The notes beneath the pieces are model-generated. The model ran no database searches. It had not been told where the DNA came from and saw only the letters and a program-made list of their open reading frames with translations. A DNA stretch of 64,000 nt, from assembly GCF_965638725.1 (NCBI RefSeq), contig NC_134974.1, positions 372,001 to 436,000 on the forward strand. The letters run 5' to 3'. Below, piece by piece: positions 29,533-46,980 of this stretch. A program made the translations under genes and the position numbers. The stretch's first letter is position 1, and each line of letters starts with the position of its first letter. Source of the stretch: Aptenodytes patagonicus. Lineage: Eukaryota; Chordata; Aves; Sphenisciformes; Spheniscidae.

Positions 29533-29690
29533 TCGTCGCGCTGCGGCGGCGAATGCGGCTGGCGGGAGGGAGGAGCCCCGGCCCCGCCCCGCCCGGGGCG
29601 GTGCTGCGGTCCGGTCCGCCCCCCCCCCCCCCCCCCCCCCCCCCAACCGGGAGGCACCGGAGATGGTGGTATCCCCCCCCCCTCCCCGGC
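29533..29690 (-). promoter_or_regulatory. RUSC1 distal noncoding first exon and CpG-island promoter
   Basis: A good minus-strand donor (GACGAG|GTGAGC, exon end 29532) lies at the edge of a CpG island. It can pair with the acceptor at 28698-28699 to give a noncoding first exon for the long RUSC1 form. The transcription start is not visible exactly; it should fall between about 29550 and the FDPS poly(A) region at 29.73 kb. A 26-base C run (29619-29644) lies inside. Confidence 0.55.
29619..29644. repeat. 26-base C homopolymer (G run on the RUSC1 sense strand)
   Basis: Unbroken C run in the RUSC1 5' region; a 17-base C run lies at 29462-29478. On the minus strand these are G tracts able to form G-quadruplexes. 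Length may be uncertain because homopolymers are error-prone. Confidence 0.9.
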
Positions 29691-29743
29691 CCAGCCCCAT
29701 CTCCAGCCAACACCAGGCAGCGACGCACCCGCAATAACTTATG

Positions 29744-29749
29744 TTTATT
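29744..29749 (-). terminator. FDPS poly(A) signal (AATAAA on minus strand)
   Basis: TTTATT on the plus strand, 240 bases beyond the FDPS stop. It is the only good hexamer before RUSC1, and predicts cleavage near 29725, just upstream of the RUSC1 first exon. Confidence 0.8.
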
Positions 29750-29776
29750 GACACAAACGCTGGCAGATGATTTACA

Positions 29777-29794
29777 ACACACACACACACACAC
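29777..29794. repeat. (CA)n microsatellite in FDPS 3'UTR
   Basis: Nine CA dinucleotides followed by C-rich DNA and a G12 run at 29881-29892. They lie between the FDPS stop and its poly(A) signal. Confidence 0.85.
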
Positions 29795-29988
29795 CCCCAC
29801 CCACCCACCCCCCCCAGCCTCATCGCACGGTCTACAAACAGCCCCCGGACCCCCACCCCAGGGCAGGAGACCCACCGGACGGGGGGGGGGGGCAGGGACC
29901 AGCCCCAGGCAGCTACAGCCAGGGAGGCAAACCCTGCCAGGCCCCCTTAACAAAGACTAAGCAGAGCAGTCCACAGACAGGCCCACCA

Positions 29989-32316
29989 TCACTTCTGCCG
30001 CTTGTAAATCTTCTGCGCTAGGCCAAGAAAGATCTCCTTGGGGAGGTGGCTGGTGTGCTTTTTGATCAGTTCCTGCAGGCGCTGATAGCTGCTCTCCTCG
30101 TACTCCTGAAAAGCAGCCCTCATGCCCAGAGTCTCATAGAGCTCCTTCACCTTTGCCACCTTCTCGGGCTCCTTACAGCCATAGTTCTCCTGAGAAAACA
30201 CCAGAACAAGTCAGGCTGAGGTCTAGCTTACGGCCACTGCCATAGCTGCTCGTTCAAAGTGTGGCAGGAGTCACCTCTTGTTCTCCCTGCTTCCATCTTA
30301 CACTCCTCACAACCACCAACCCTTCTCCCAGCCAGGTAGCAGCACAGTGCAGCTACACAGGGCGGCACATGGCTTTTCAGGCGTACGTTATGGCACTACA
30401 GTCCCTCTACACCATGTCCTCAGGGAGGGAGTCCACACCACCTCTCCCCCATCTTCAGGGGGTTTCTGTCAGCCTGGTGGTGTTACCTCCAGGATCTGCC
30501 TCTGGTCTGGCGTGACCCGACACAGACACTCCACCACCAGCCAGCTGCACTTATTGTCCTGGATATCAGTGCCAACCTTCCCCATCAGCTCCGGGTCCCC
30601 AAAGCAGTCCAGGTAATCATCCTGTGTGAAGATGGGAACACGTGAGTGCCACAACCAGCGTCTTACAAGCACTGAGGGATGGGGAGCCACCTCCCACCTG
30701 GATCTGAAAGAATTCGCCCATCTCCAGCAAGATCGCTTTGGCACTGTCATGCTCCTCCTTGCTGTCAATACCAGCCTAAGAGGGAGGAAAAAAGGAATAA
30801 AGCCTTCCAGTACCTGCCTTCCACCTCCCTTCTTCCATCTCCCAAACCCCCTGCCCTCCTCGACAGCCTCATACCGAGGGTTAGGCCCCTCCTGAGACTG
30901 CTTCCATAAAACTCACCATGTACATGGCAGCGGCCACCGGCAGGTAGAAGGAGTAGTACGCCGTCTTGTACTTAACAATTGCCTTATACCTGCGGCAGAG
31001 AAACCACGCTCAGTGACAAAGCCCAGGCCTTCCCCTCCCACCAGGGCTCTGCAGGTCAGGGCCAGCAGGAGAAGAGCAGCATCTCCCTCCAAACCAGCTC
31101 CCAAGCTCTGACAGCACGAGCAAGACTTGCTCCCCCAAAGCCTGGTAGGAGACAGCAGCATTTCAGCAAGCCAGTTGTCTCTTACACAGTCTGGAAGTGC
31201 CTGCAAGCGGAGCCACCCTGCCACAGCTGGGCTGGCATCTCTGTCCCCTTCCGTCTTTTTACCTCTGCTCACTGAAGCGATTCAAATCCACCTGGGAAAC
31301 TGGAGCAGTGATGAGGTCCAGCATCTGCCCGAGCTCAGTCTGGTAAGCGGTCTGCAGAGGAAAGAAAGGATTTATTCACGCAGTCCCCCAGGAAAGTCCC
31401 CGCAGCACAGTGAAAACTCCAAACCTAAGTCCCATTTCGGCTCCTCTCCGAGCCTGAAGGAAAGGTGCGTGGCTGGCAGGATGCCCAGGAACTTAAGGAA
31501 CAGTCTGAGATCCACACGCCACCAAACATCCAGAGATGGCCCAGACCCAAGGTAAACCTGCAGGAGGAGGCGGCAGGGGCCAGGCTCACCTGCAAGAAAA
31601 GCTCCAGCAGGTGCAGGTAGTAGGGGCGCTCCCCACAGTACTTCTTCAGCAGCCTGTAGACAGATGACTCGAGGAGGAAGGCATCGTTGACAGCATCCAG
31701 ACCGATCCCCTCCTGCACCAGGGGGGCAGGGAGGTGTCACAGAACACCCTGACCCCACAGGACCCCCTGCACTCCCCCAGCGGACAGGGGCCTCCCGAAC
31801 GCTCTCACCTTCTTGTACCAGCAGAGCTGCCCCCGGCGGGTGAGTGACGCGTCCATGATGTCATCAGCCACCAGGAAAAAGGCTTGGAACTGCGAGAGGC
31901 TGAGTTAGGGGGCGTGGGGGTCCCCACGGGGCCCTCGGCCGCCCCCCGGCCCGGCTCTCACCAGCTCGATGCACCAGCCGACGGCCAGGGCGCACCGGAG
32001 GCTCTCCGGGTCCTGCTGCCCGGGGCTCGCCAGCTCCCGGAAGGCGGCCAGCACCGTCAGCCCGCGGTTGCACTTCCCGCCCGGCGCGTTGTACTCCAGC
32101 ACCTGCGCGCAGAGAGGAGCGGGCAGCCCCGGGCCCGCCGCCCCCCCCCCCCCCCGCCCCCGCCCGGGCCTTCCTCACCTCCTTCAGCCGGGCCACGGCG
32201 TCGCCCACCTCCGGGTGCCCGAGGCCGTCCTCCGTCAGGTCGCGGACGACCTGCGGGAAGAAGCCCACGAACTCCTCCCGCTCGGCCGCCGCCCGCTTCG
32301 CCCCGCTGCCGCTCAT
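29989..32316 (-). CDS. FDPS: FDPS, farnesyl diphosphate synthase
   Basis: Condenses dimethylallyl diphosphate with isopentenyl diphosphate to geranyl and then farnesyl diphosphate in the mevalonate pathway, supplying sterols and prenyl groups. Nine exons: 32316-32179, 32102-31962, 31889-31809, 31712-31590, 31351-31263, 30989-30917, 30775-30698, 30621-30487, 30189-29989; 1059 bases, 352 residues, as for the cytosolic vertebrate enzyme. The first aspartate-rich motif is DDIMD, preceded by AFFLVA; that Phe pair sets product length in the avian enzyme. The second motif is [20 protein letters not shown] and the C-terminus QKIYKRQK also match. The start [16 protein letters not shown] aligns with the remembered chicken protein but differs at many positions, so this is probably another bird. 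No mitochondrial presequence was recognised upstream. Confidence 0.98.
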
Positions 32317-32524
32317 GGTGACCGAGAGCGCGGCCTGGACCCGCCGCCGGCGCCCTGGCGGCCTTTTGAGGCGCTCCGCCCCGCCCGGGCGCCGGGCGCG
32401 GGGCTCGCCGGGGCGCGTAGTCCGGAGCCGCGGGGGCAGCCGGCGCCTCGCCGCCGCCCGACTACAACCCCCGGCGTGCCCCGCGCGGGGGCGGAGCCAA
32501 CCGCCGGCCAGGGCTGGCGCCCGC

Positions 32525-32620
32525 GCTCATTGGCCCGCTCCATCGTATGAGGATGAGCCCAAGGAGGCCGAGCCAGTAGGAGCGCGGGGAAGGCGGGACC
32601 GAGCCGGCCGATTGGTGGAA
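32525..32620 (-). promoter_or_regulatory. FDPS upstream CCAAT boxes
   Basis: Two ATTGG motifs on the plus strand (32529-32533 and 32611-32615) are CCAAT boxes in the direction of FDPS, about 215 and 295 bases before the ATG. NF-Y sites of this kind, working with SREBP, are known in mammalian FDPS promoters. I did not find a clear sterol-response element by eye. Confidence 0.55.
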
Positions 32621-34355
32621 GGAGAGAATGGAGCGAGTGCCCGGCGGGAGCGCGGGGGCGCAGCCCAGCCCAGCCCGGGGCGAGGCGGGGGGGGAGCTGG
32701 GGGGGTGCACGGGGGGTCGCGGGCAGCTGTGGGGTGCAGTGCAGCCGTGGGGTGCGGGGATGCACTGTAGCTGGGGGGGGGGCGGCTGGGGGGGGCCGGG
32801 GCGCTGCGCAGTGTAACGGGGGGGCGCAGCGCAGGTGGGGTGCGCCGCACACCTTTGCGTGCAGGCGAGAACCCGGGTGGCGGGGGGGAGGTTTGGCTCC
32901 CGCCGTCCTCACGGCCACGGCCGTCCCCCGGCTGGGCCGAGGACTCGCCGGGTGGGCGCGGCTCTGCGGTGGCACCCTTCCCGCCCGGTGCCGCGGGGGA
33001 CCCCGCCGCCGCTGGCCCTGCGGCTCCCTCCCCGGCGCTGTGCCGCTGACCGGCAATCTCCCGTTTACCCGCCGTAATCCTCTAATCTCGGCTAACCCCG
33101 GTTTAATCAATCTCTTGTTGCCTGCTAATCCCCCACCCGCCATTGCCGCAGCCGGGAACGCGGGGGCTCGGGGCAGAGCCGCCCCACCCCACAGCCGGGT
33201 GCCCTTGGAGAGCTGGGGCCGGGCTGCTGGCAGCCGCGCAGGGCTCTGCCCTCTCCGGGGCAGGCAGTGGGGCTCTGCCTTCCCCTGGGACACAGTGGGA
33301 GCCAGCAGGTCCCTTCACCTCCTCCCCAGCCCCGGCTGCGTTGGCTGCCCGAGCAGCCCAGCCCTGCAGATGGTGGGTAAATCGCGGCTGGGCACGAGAT
33401 GTGCGGGCTGGAATTGTATTTCCAAGAAAATGCTCTTTTCACTTCTGGCAGCCTTGGCGCGCTCTGCGGAGCGGCTCGCTGGCCAGGCAGAGCCAGGCCT
33501 GGGCGCTGGCAGCGCAGCCCGGCCCTCCAGCAGTTAGCCTACATGCGCTCTTAATCAGGCTGGCTTCAGCGTAATCTGAAATAATCAAATTAGAAAGAAA
33601 CCGCTAATCAGCTCTGATCTCATCGTGTGTCACAGAGCCTAATTCTTGCTGACGGTGGGGCTGCCACCAGCATCCTGCAGGCAGGGGCTGCCCCGGTGAT
33701 GCAGCCCCGCAGTGGGGCTGCCGTGGGGAGAGCCGGCAGGGCACCGCGGGGTGGCTGCCTGTGCTCACGCCCTGCCTGCACCGTGCTGATGGTGCTGCGG
33801 CAGAGCGCGGAGGCAGGAGCTGCTGAGGAGGGGGGCAGTCAGAGCAAAGCTGTCCCCCCAGACCTGTGCCGGGTGCGCTGACAGCGCCGCGTGGGGCTGT
33901 GTGCTGCAAATGCTCCGGCTGCCGTGGCTGGGACACCCCAGCCCATCTCATGCTGCATGACCTTCATTTAATCTAGTTAATGCCTAGAATCTGCTCCGCA
34001 ATCAGGCGGCATCAAACCTCCCCCTCCCCCCAGGTTAATAAACGGAAGGGAGATGGAAGGGGAAAATAACCAAAGATTAAACATTAATCTCCCCGGGGCC
34101 TAAAGGGGTGGGGGTGGGCGGGAGGGGACCTCTTGCCTTTGGGCTCCCACTGTGCTGCCCGGGTCTGTGGGGCCAGGGAGAGGCCCCTCGCTGGGCACCC
34201 GAGGATGCCCCAGCTGCTCCTGGCTCCAGGGAGGGCCAGGATAGGATCCAGCTTTGAAGTAGGAGGGGGACCACAGCATGCCCCCCTCCACCCCATCCCA
34301 TCCCCACAGGCAGGGTGCTGGGGGTGCTGGCGGGCAGCGCCAAAGGAGGCTCCCC
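32620..34355. other. FDPS-HCN3 gap, no gene seen; PKLR expected here by human synteny
   Basis: In human 1q22 the liver/red-cell pyruvate kinase gene lies between FDPS and HCN3. Here 1.7 kb separates the FDPS 5' region from the HCN3 poly(A) site, and I see no pyruvate kinase motif on either strand. The interval is GC-rich and broken by three AT-rich islands dense in TAATC (about 33075-33131, 33552-33610 and 33969-34089). It also holds C and G runs. Confidence 0.7.
33075..34089. promoter_or_regulatory. TAATC motif cluster (K50 homeodomain-like sites)
   Basis: TAATC occurs at 33075, 33083, 33104, 33126, 33552, 33572, 33582, 33605, 33969 and 34085, all in plus orientation, with GATTA at 34075. 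They fall in three short AT-rich islands in GC-rich DNA. TAATC(C) is the core site of OTX, CRX, PITX and GSC homeodomains. A regulatory role is inferred. Confidence 0.4.
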
Positions 34356-36690
34356 CAGACCAGCTCAGAATCTCTCTTTATTATTTAAATCCATTATGTA
34401 CAACGACCAAAAATAAAAAAACGCTTTTAAATTCTCTGCGATATGAAAACTACAAGCTCTGTACATCGACTGCCGTGAGTGCAAGAGTGAAGGATCATGG
34501 TCTTTGGTGGCTAGACTTGCGCCCACGCACGCCGCAGAGACGCATGCGCACGGCCGGCACCCCTGGCTGCTCCAGCCGCCCCTCTTGCCTCCCCGCTGGG
34601 ACGGGGCGCTGGGGCCACGAGTCGATGCGGCTCACGGCAGGGGTCTGCCGCGGTGGTGACTGGAGCACAGGGTGGCTCTGGCTCCTGGCACTGGGCTGCG
34701 GCATGGGGAGGGTGCACCGGCAGCGCAGCCGGCAGAAGCGGAGCCGTGCTCGGTGCTGTCTGGGCCGGCCCGCGTGCTCTGCAGAGGACACCTAGGATGA
34801 CCGCTAAAACATCTACATCACGCAGTGTAAACACAGCCCGGAAACATCTGACTACACAGCCCGGCTGCAGACCCCTTCCCGAGGGGCTGCTGGGGAGACA
34901 CCGACCATGGGGATGGAGCGGGACGCAGGGGTGGGCGGGGAAGGGGAGTTGAAGTCCGTGAAAAAAAGGCAGTGCTGGACATCCCCTCTGACGGACACGC
35001 TGATGGGATTCCTGCCGGGCTGCTGGGCCCTGCAGGCTGGGCTCCCCGAGCAGCCCTGTGGTCCAGACTGGTCCCAACGTCCCAAAACACGAAGGGGGGA
35101 GAACTGAAGACCTCACTTCAAGAAGTACCGTGTGGAACAAGACTCTCGCCCGCTGCACCGGGGGTCCGGCGGGCCCCGCTCAGCGGCAGCCAAGCCCCAG
35201 AGCACAACTACAAGCCATGGTTCCTGACTCCAGTAGTGGGAAGCAGCTTGCACAGCGCGGCGAGGTCAGGAGGGGACACTACTCTAACCAGGACTGTTAA
35301 CATGATTGGCCCAAAGCGACACTGTAAGCGGAGCTCAGCTGCTCGGCAGAGCCACGACTCAAACACACATTGCTGACTACTGGCTCTGGAGGGGCGATGT
35401 GGGTTGGCCGCGGGGACCCCAGACCCCTGCCCTCCCACATGGAGACCCAGGAGGGCGAGGGGAGGCAGCCCCATGGCCCCGCACATCACCCAGGTGCTGC
35501 CTGGGGGTTGGCATCTCTTCGCGACACCCTTTCATTCACTGCAGCGCTGGTGACCAGCATCTCCAGGCAGTCTGGAAATGGGACCGCAGCGCAGGGCGGA
35601 GGGGGAGCAGAGCCCAGGCTGAGCATCCTCCTAGGAGCTGCAGGCAGCTAGGTCCCCCCTGGGCTACCCCCTCTGAGCATCCTCCTGGAGCCACAGACAG
35701 TTGGGTCCCCCCCCAAGCTGCCCCCTTGCCGGAGCGTGGCGAGGGTCCAGGCCGCAGCACCCGGGTGTGGGGGCAGAGCCCTGCCCGTTGGCACATCCCA
35801 ACCCCGCAGGGACCCAACACCTCTGAGGCAAGATACTCCCCCAAGCTGGGGAGAGGCACTCGGGGGCTGCTTGGTGGGAGACCCATCTGCCCCTGGCTCC
35901 ACCGCTTGGCACTCGTCACACCAGGGGGACCCTGCCCGGGACCTCCAGGCCCTGGCACCGTGCCCCAAGGGACCTGCCAGGGCCTCAGGGAGGGGGAACC
36001 TGGCCCCTGCTGGCCCTGGGTACCCGCGCTCTGCCTGCCCGGGGAGACCCCGCTGTGGGCTCCAGCCCCCTCGCTCTGCCCTCAGCAATGGGCCCCGGGG
36101 GGCTGCCTCTCCCTCCTCTCCCAAAAAGCGAAGGCGCTGGGCAGAGCCTTCTGGGAATTGAGGTGGGCGAGTGGCGGCTGCTGCTGTGAGAGGACAAGCC
36201 TGGAGGAGCCGCCAGCGCCGGCCTGGCCCCGAGAAGAGGCTGTAGGGCGCGAGAGCAGAGCGCAGCAGGGCCCGGCCCCCAAGAAGCAGTTGTGGGTAGC
36301 CGGGCTCCCCAGGGAGGCTGGGGTTTGGGCGAGGGCTCTGACCCATCCTGCTGCCTCCAGGAGGGCAGGACTCAGGACAGATGGTGATGGAGCAGGGAGG
36401 GGAGAGCCCAGGCAGGGTCCCCCCCTTGGGGCAGTCAGCAGAGCCCCCTCCTCATCCAGCCGGGCCAGCTCTGGAGTTGCCCCACACCCGTCCCTGCTGT
36501 GCCCCCGTGCCCGGAGCAGCCAGTTCATGTCCCCGGGCGCTGCCTCTCACCTCATCTTCCCTCTGACACAGCCGGGGCTGGGGGCCTTCGCCACGTGCTC
36601 TGCCTCTCCTGCCGCCTCTGCTCTCCTGCCGCAGGTGCCGCCGGGATGCCCGGGTCCCTCCTGCCTGTGCACATGGGTGGTGCCGGGGGC
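34356..36690 (-). other. HCN3 3'UTR
   Basis: Long noncoding tail of about 2.3 kb from the HCN3 stop to the first canonical poly(A) signal. The distal 120 bases are AT-rich, with runs such as TTTTTTTATTTTTGG on the minus strand, typical of a 3'UTR end. A Pumilio octamer TGTACATA (minus) lies at 34395-34402. The remainder is GC-rich; open frames in it on both strands lack known domains. Confidence 0.6.
34377..34382 (-). terminator. HCN3 poly(A) signal (AATAAA on minus strand)
   Basis: TTTATT on the plus strand in an AT-rich patch (34371-34390), the first good hexamer downstream of the HCN3 stop. Expected cleavage is near 34360. Confidence 0.65.
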
Positions 36691-44654
<7,964 letters not shown>

Positions 44655-44680
44655 GCCGCCGCCGCCGCCGCCGCCGCCGC
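44655..44680. repeat. (GCC)8 repeat directly before the HCN3 ATG
   Basis: About eight GCC units on the plus strand, GGC in HCN3 mRNA, directly abutting the start codon in the 5'UTR. Read in frame upstream it would give a glycine run. The ATG is chosen because a methionine followed by acidic/Ala-rich sequence is usual for HCN N-termini. Confidence 0.85.
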
Positions 44681-45350
44681 GCCTCACGTTTCCTTCAAAC
44701 GCCCTTGCCCGGGCGCCCGGCCCGCCGCCCCGCCGCACATGCCCGGCCCCGGGCGGGCGCTCGCTCGCCGCCCCCGGCCGCTCGGTCACCGGCCGCGCTC
44801 GCTCGCCGGCGCCCGCAGCTCCGCCGGCGCCCGCCTGTTGCGCACGCCCTGGCGCGGGCGCGGCGGCCGGGCCCCGCCGCCAGCGGGGAGGCGCCGGCGG
44901 CACCGGAGCGGCGGCGCGCCGAGCAGCGAGGCCCGGGCGGCGGCGGCGGCGGCGGCGGCGGCGCGGGACCCCGCGGCGGGCGGGGCGGGGCGGGGCGGGG
45001 CGGGCGGGGTTCCGAGGGCGACGGCCGGCGCCGTGCCCCGCCCCCCGGCCCCGCCCCGCCCCCGCCGCTGCGAGCGGGGCGGGGCGGGGCGCGCGCCGCG
45101 CCGTGTGACGCACCGCGTGCGTGCGTGCGTGCGCGGCGCCGCGGCGAGCTGCGCGCGGCCTGGCGGGGACCCGGATCGGCGGCGCGGCGGGGCGCGGCGG
45201 CGGCAGCGAGCGGCGGAGCCGGAGCAGCTGGAGCGGGGCCCGGGATTCCCGGGGGCCCACGGCCGCCATCACGGATTTCCTGTGGGACAAGCGCACCGGG
45301 CTGGCTGCGAGGACGGTGCGGCGCGGGGCGCGGCGCGGCGGGGCGGGGGT
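44655..45350. promoter_or_regulatory. HCN3-CLK2 divergent CpG-island promoter
   Basis: Extreme CpG density between the HCN3 start (leftwards) and the CLK2 5' region (rightwards). Tandem GC boxes (gcggggcggggcggggcgggg) lie at about 44980-45005 and 45076-45092. A CpG-rich tetranucleotide tract gtgcgtgcgtgcgtgc is at about 45117-45132. The human genes are also head-to-head. The island extends from about 43.9 to 45.8 kb. Confidence 0.7.
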
Positions 45351-46980
45351 AGGCCGCGGCCTCCGTGGCTGGCGGGGGCGGCCCGGGTCCGTGCGGGGGC
45401 AGGCTCGGGCCGGCGGCTCCTCGCGGGGCCGCAGCCCGGCGGCCCGGCCGTTTCCGGGGAGGCGCTGGCGGGGCCGGCCGGGCCGGATGGCCCGAGGAGG
45501 CCGCGGCCGGGCCCTGGGGCACCGGGGCGGGAGGTTCCCCACCCGCCGCCCCTTCCCGCGTTCCCGGTCTCTCCCGGTGTCCGGGCCCCGTCCCTCGCTT
45601 CGCGGCTGGGCCCCGGTGCTTCCGCTTTTGGCGCTCGGCGCGGCCCCGCGCACGGTGGAGGCCCCACCCGGCGGCAGCGGAGCAGGGCGGTGAGCGCGGC
45701 CGCCATCATCGTCCCCAAACCGGTTCCAGACCTGCTGCGAAACGCCCCGGCGCGGGCTTCGCCTGGTCGTAAAGAGGGTGCCCGGCCTGGGCGGGCCGCC
45801 AGCGTTGCCTTCACACGCTGCCTCTAATTAGAGGTTGGAAGCGGCGACCTGGTGCTGCGCTCGGCGCCCGCCGCGGGTGCAGCAAGACCCGGCTGCGGAG
45901 CCGCCGAACCGGGGGGAACCGTGAGCCGCCCCGCAGAGCCCGGCCTTGCTCTGGGGGGTGAAGCTTGCTCGGGTGTAACGAGCCCGTGCCCCCAGGTCCC
46001 CGCATCACCGGGGGCGGTTTTGGCTTTTGGTAGCCCTGCCTGTAAGGTCGACGTAGGTGGGGGACAGCAGCCGGGTGCGTGAGTGTACCTTTCGGGGGGG
46101 AAAAATCGCCAGTGGGAGATCTGTGGACAAAGGGAGCTCCAGCTTCTTGCCTGTGGAGACGAGGCAGACTGAGCTGCTTGATGCTTTGGAACCAAAATAC
46201 GTGCGGGGAATGTCTTAGAGTTGTGGAGTGAGGTCTGATGATGGGAACGGGATCCTACAAGCGAGCACTTCAGGGTTGGACCCCAGTGTGCCATCTTGCC
46301 GAGGGATTTTCTCCTTTGTTCTTGACTCTTGCGTCCCCTCAGAGAGGTAGAGGTGAGCACTCCTTCTCTCTGAGGTAGGGTCTACAAGGCTTCGTTAACG
46401 CCTCTGCACATGGAAAGGGTAGTTTTGCTCCCTGGATGCTGTAGGGCCCTCCCCGCTTGCAGTGGGAAGTGCAGATGTTGTTTGCTTGGCAGTAAACCAG
46501 AGACATCTCTTCAGAGGCTGCCCATTTAGGTGTCTCCAGTACTCGTGAGCAAGGACTTTGGGCCAAGCACCAGTGATATCCTGAGCTTGATTTCACCTTC
46601 CTTCAGTTTTCCTTGGTGGTGCTTCTCTCCTTCTTGGGGAGCACGTTAGTTTAAGGAGAGAAGGTGGAAGCCCTGAAGGTGCAAATGCTGGAGCTGGAGC
46701 TGTGGCCAGTAGAGATGGGCATGAAGAGGGGAAAGTAACCTGGAAAACAGAACTGCAGCAAGCACAGCCCGTGTGGGTGGTCGCATCCTCTCTCGTGTGG
46801 GGTTCTGGGATCTCTCAGAAGTTTGTCCCCTCCTTCTCAGATCCTCCCTGCACACTCAGACATGCTGCTGATTGCCTCCTCCCTCCTTGCCCTAGCAGCT
46901 CCTTGGCCACTGACGATCTGTACCGGTTTCTCTCCCTGGCAATTGCCTCACAAAGTCATCACCGTCTGTTGTCCCTGTAG
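45300..46980 (+). other. CLK2 5' noncoding region and intron 1
   Basis: The first coding exon of CLK2 begins with an ATG right after an acceptor at 46980, so a noncoding first exon must lie upstream, probably near 45.2-45.3 kb at the island edge. I could not fix its donor. The rest falls from CpG-rich to ordinary composition and shows no gene. Confidence 0.5.
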
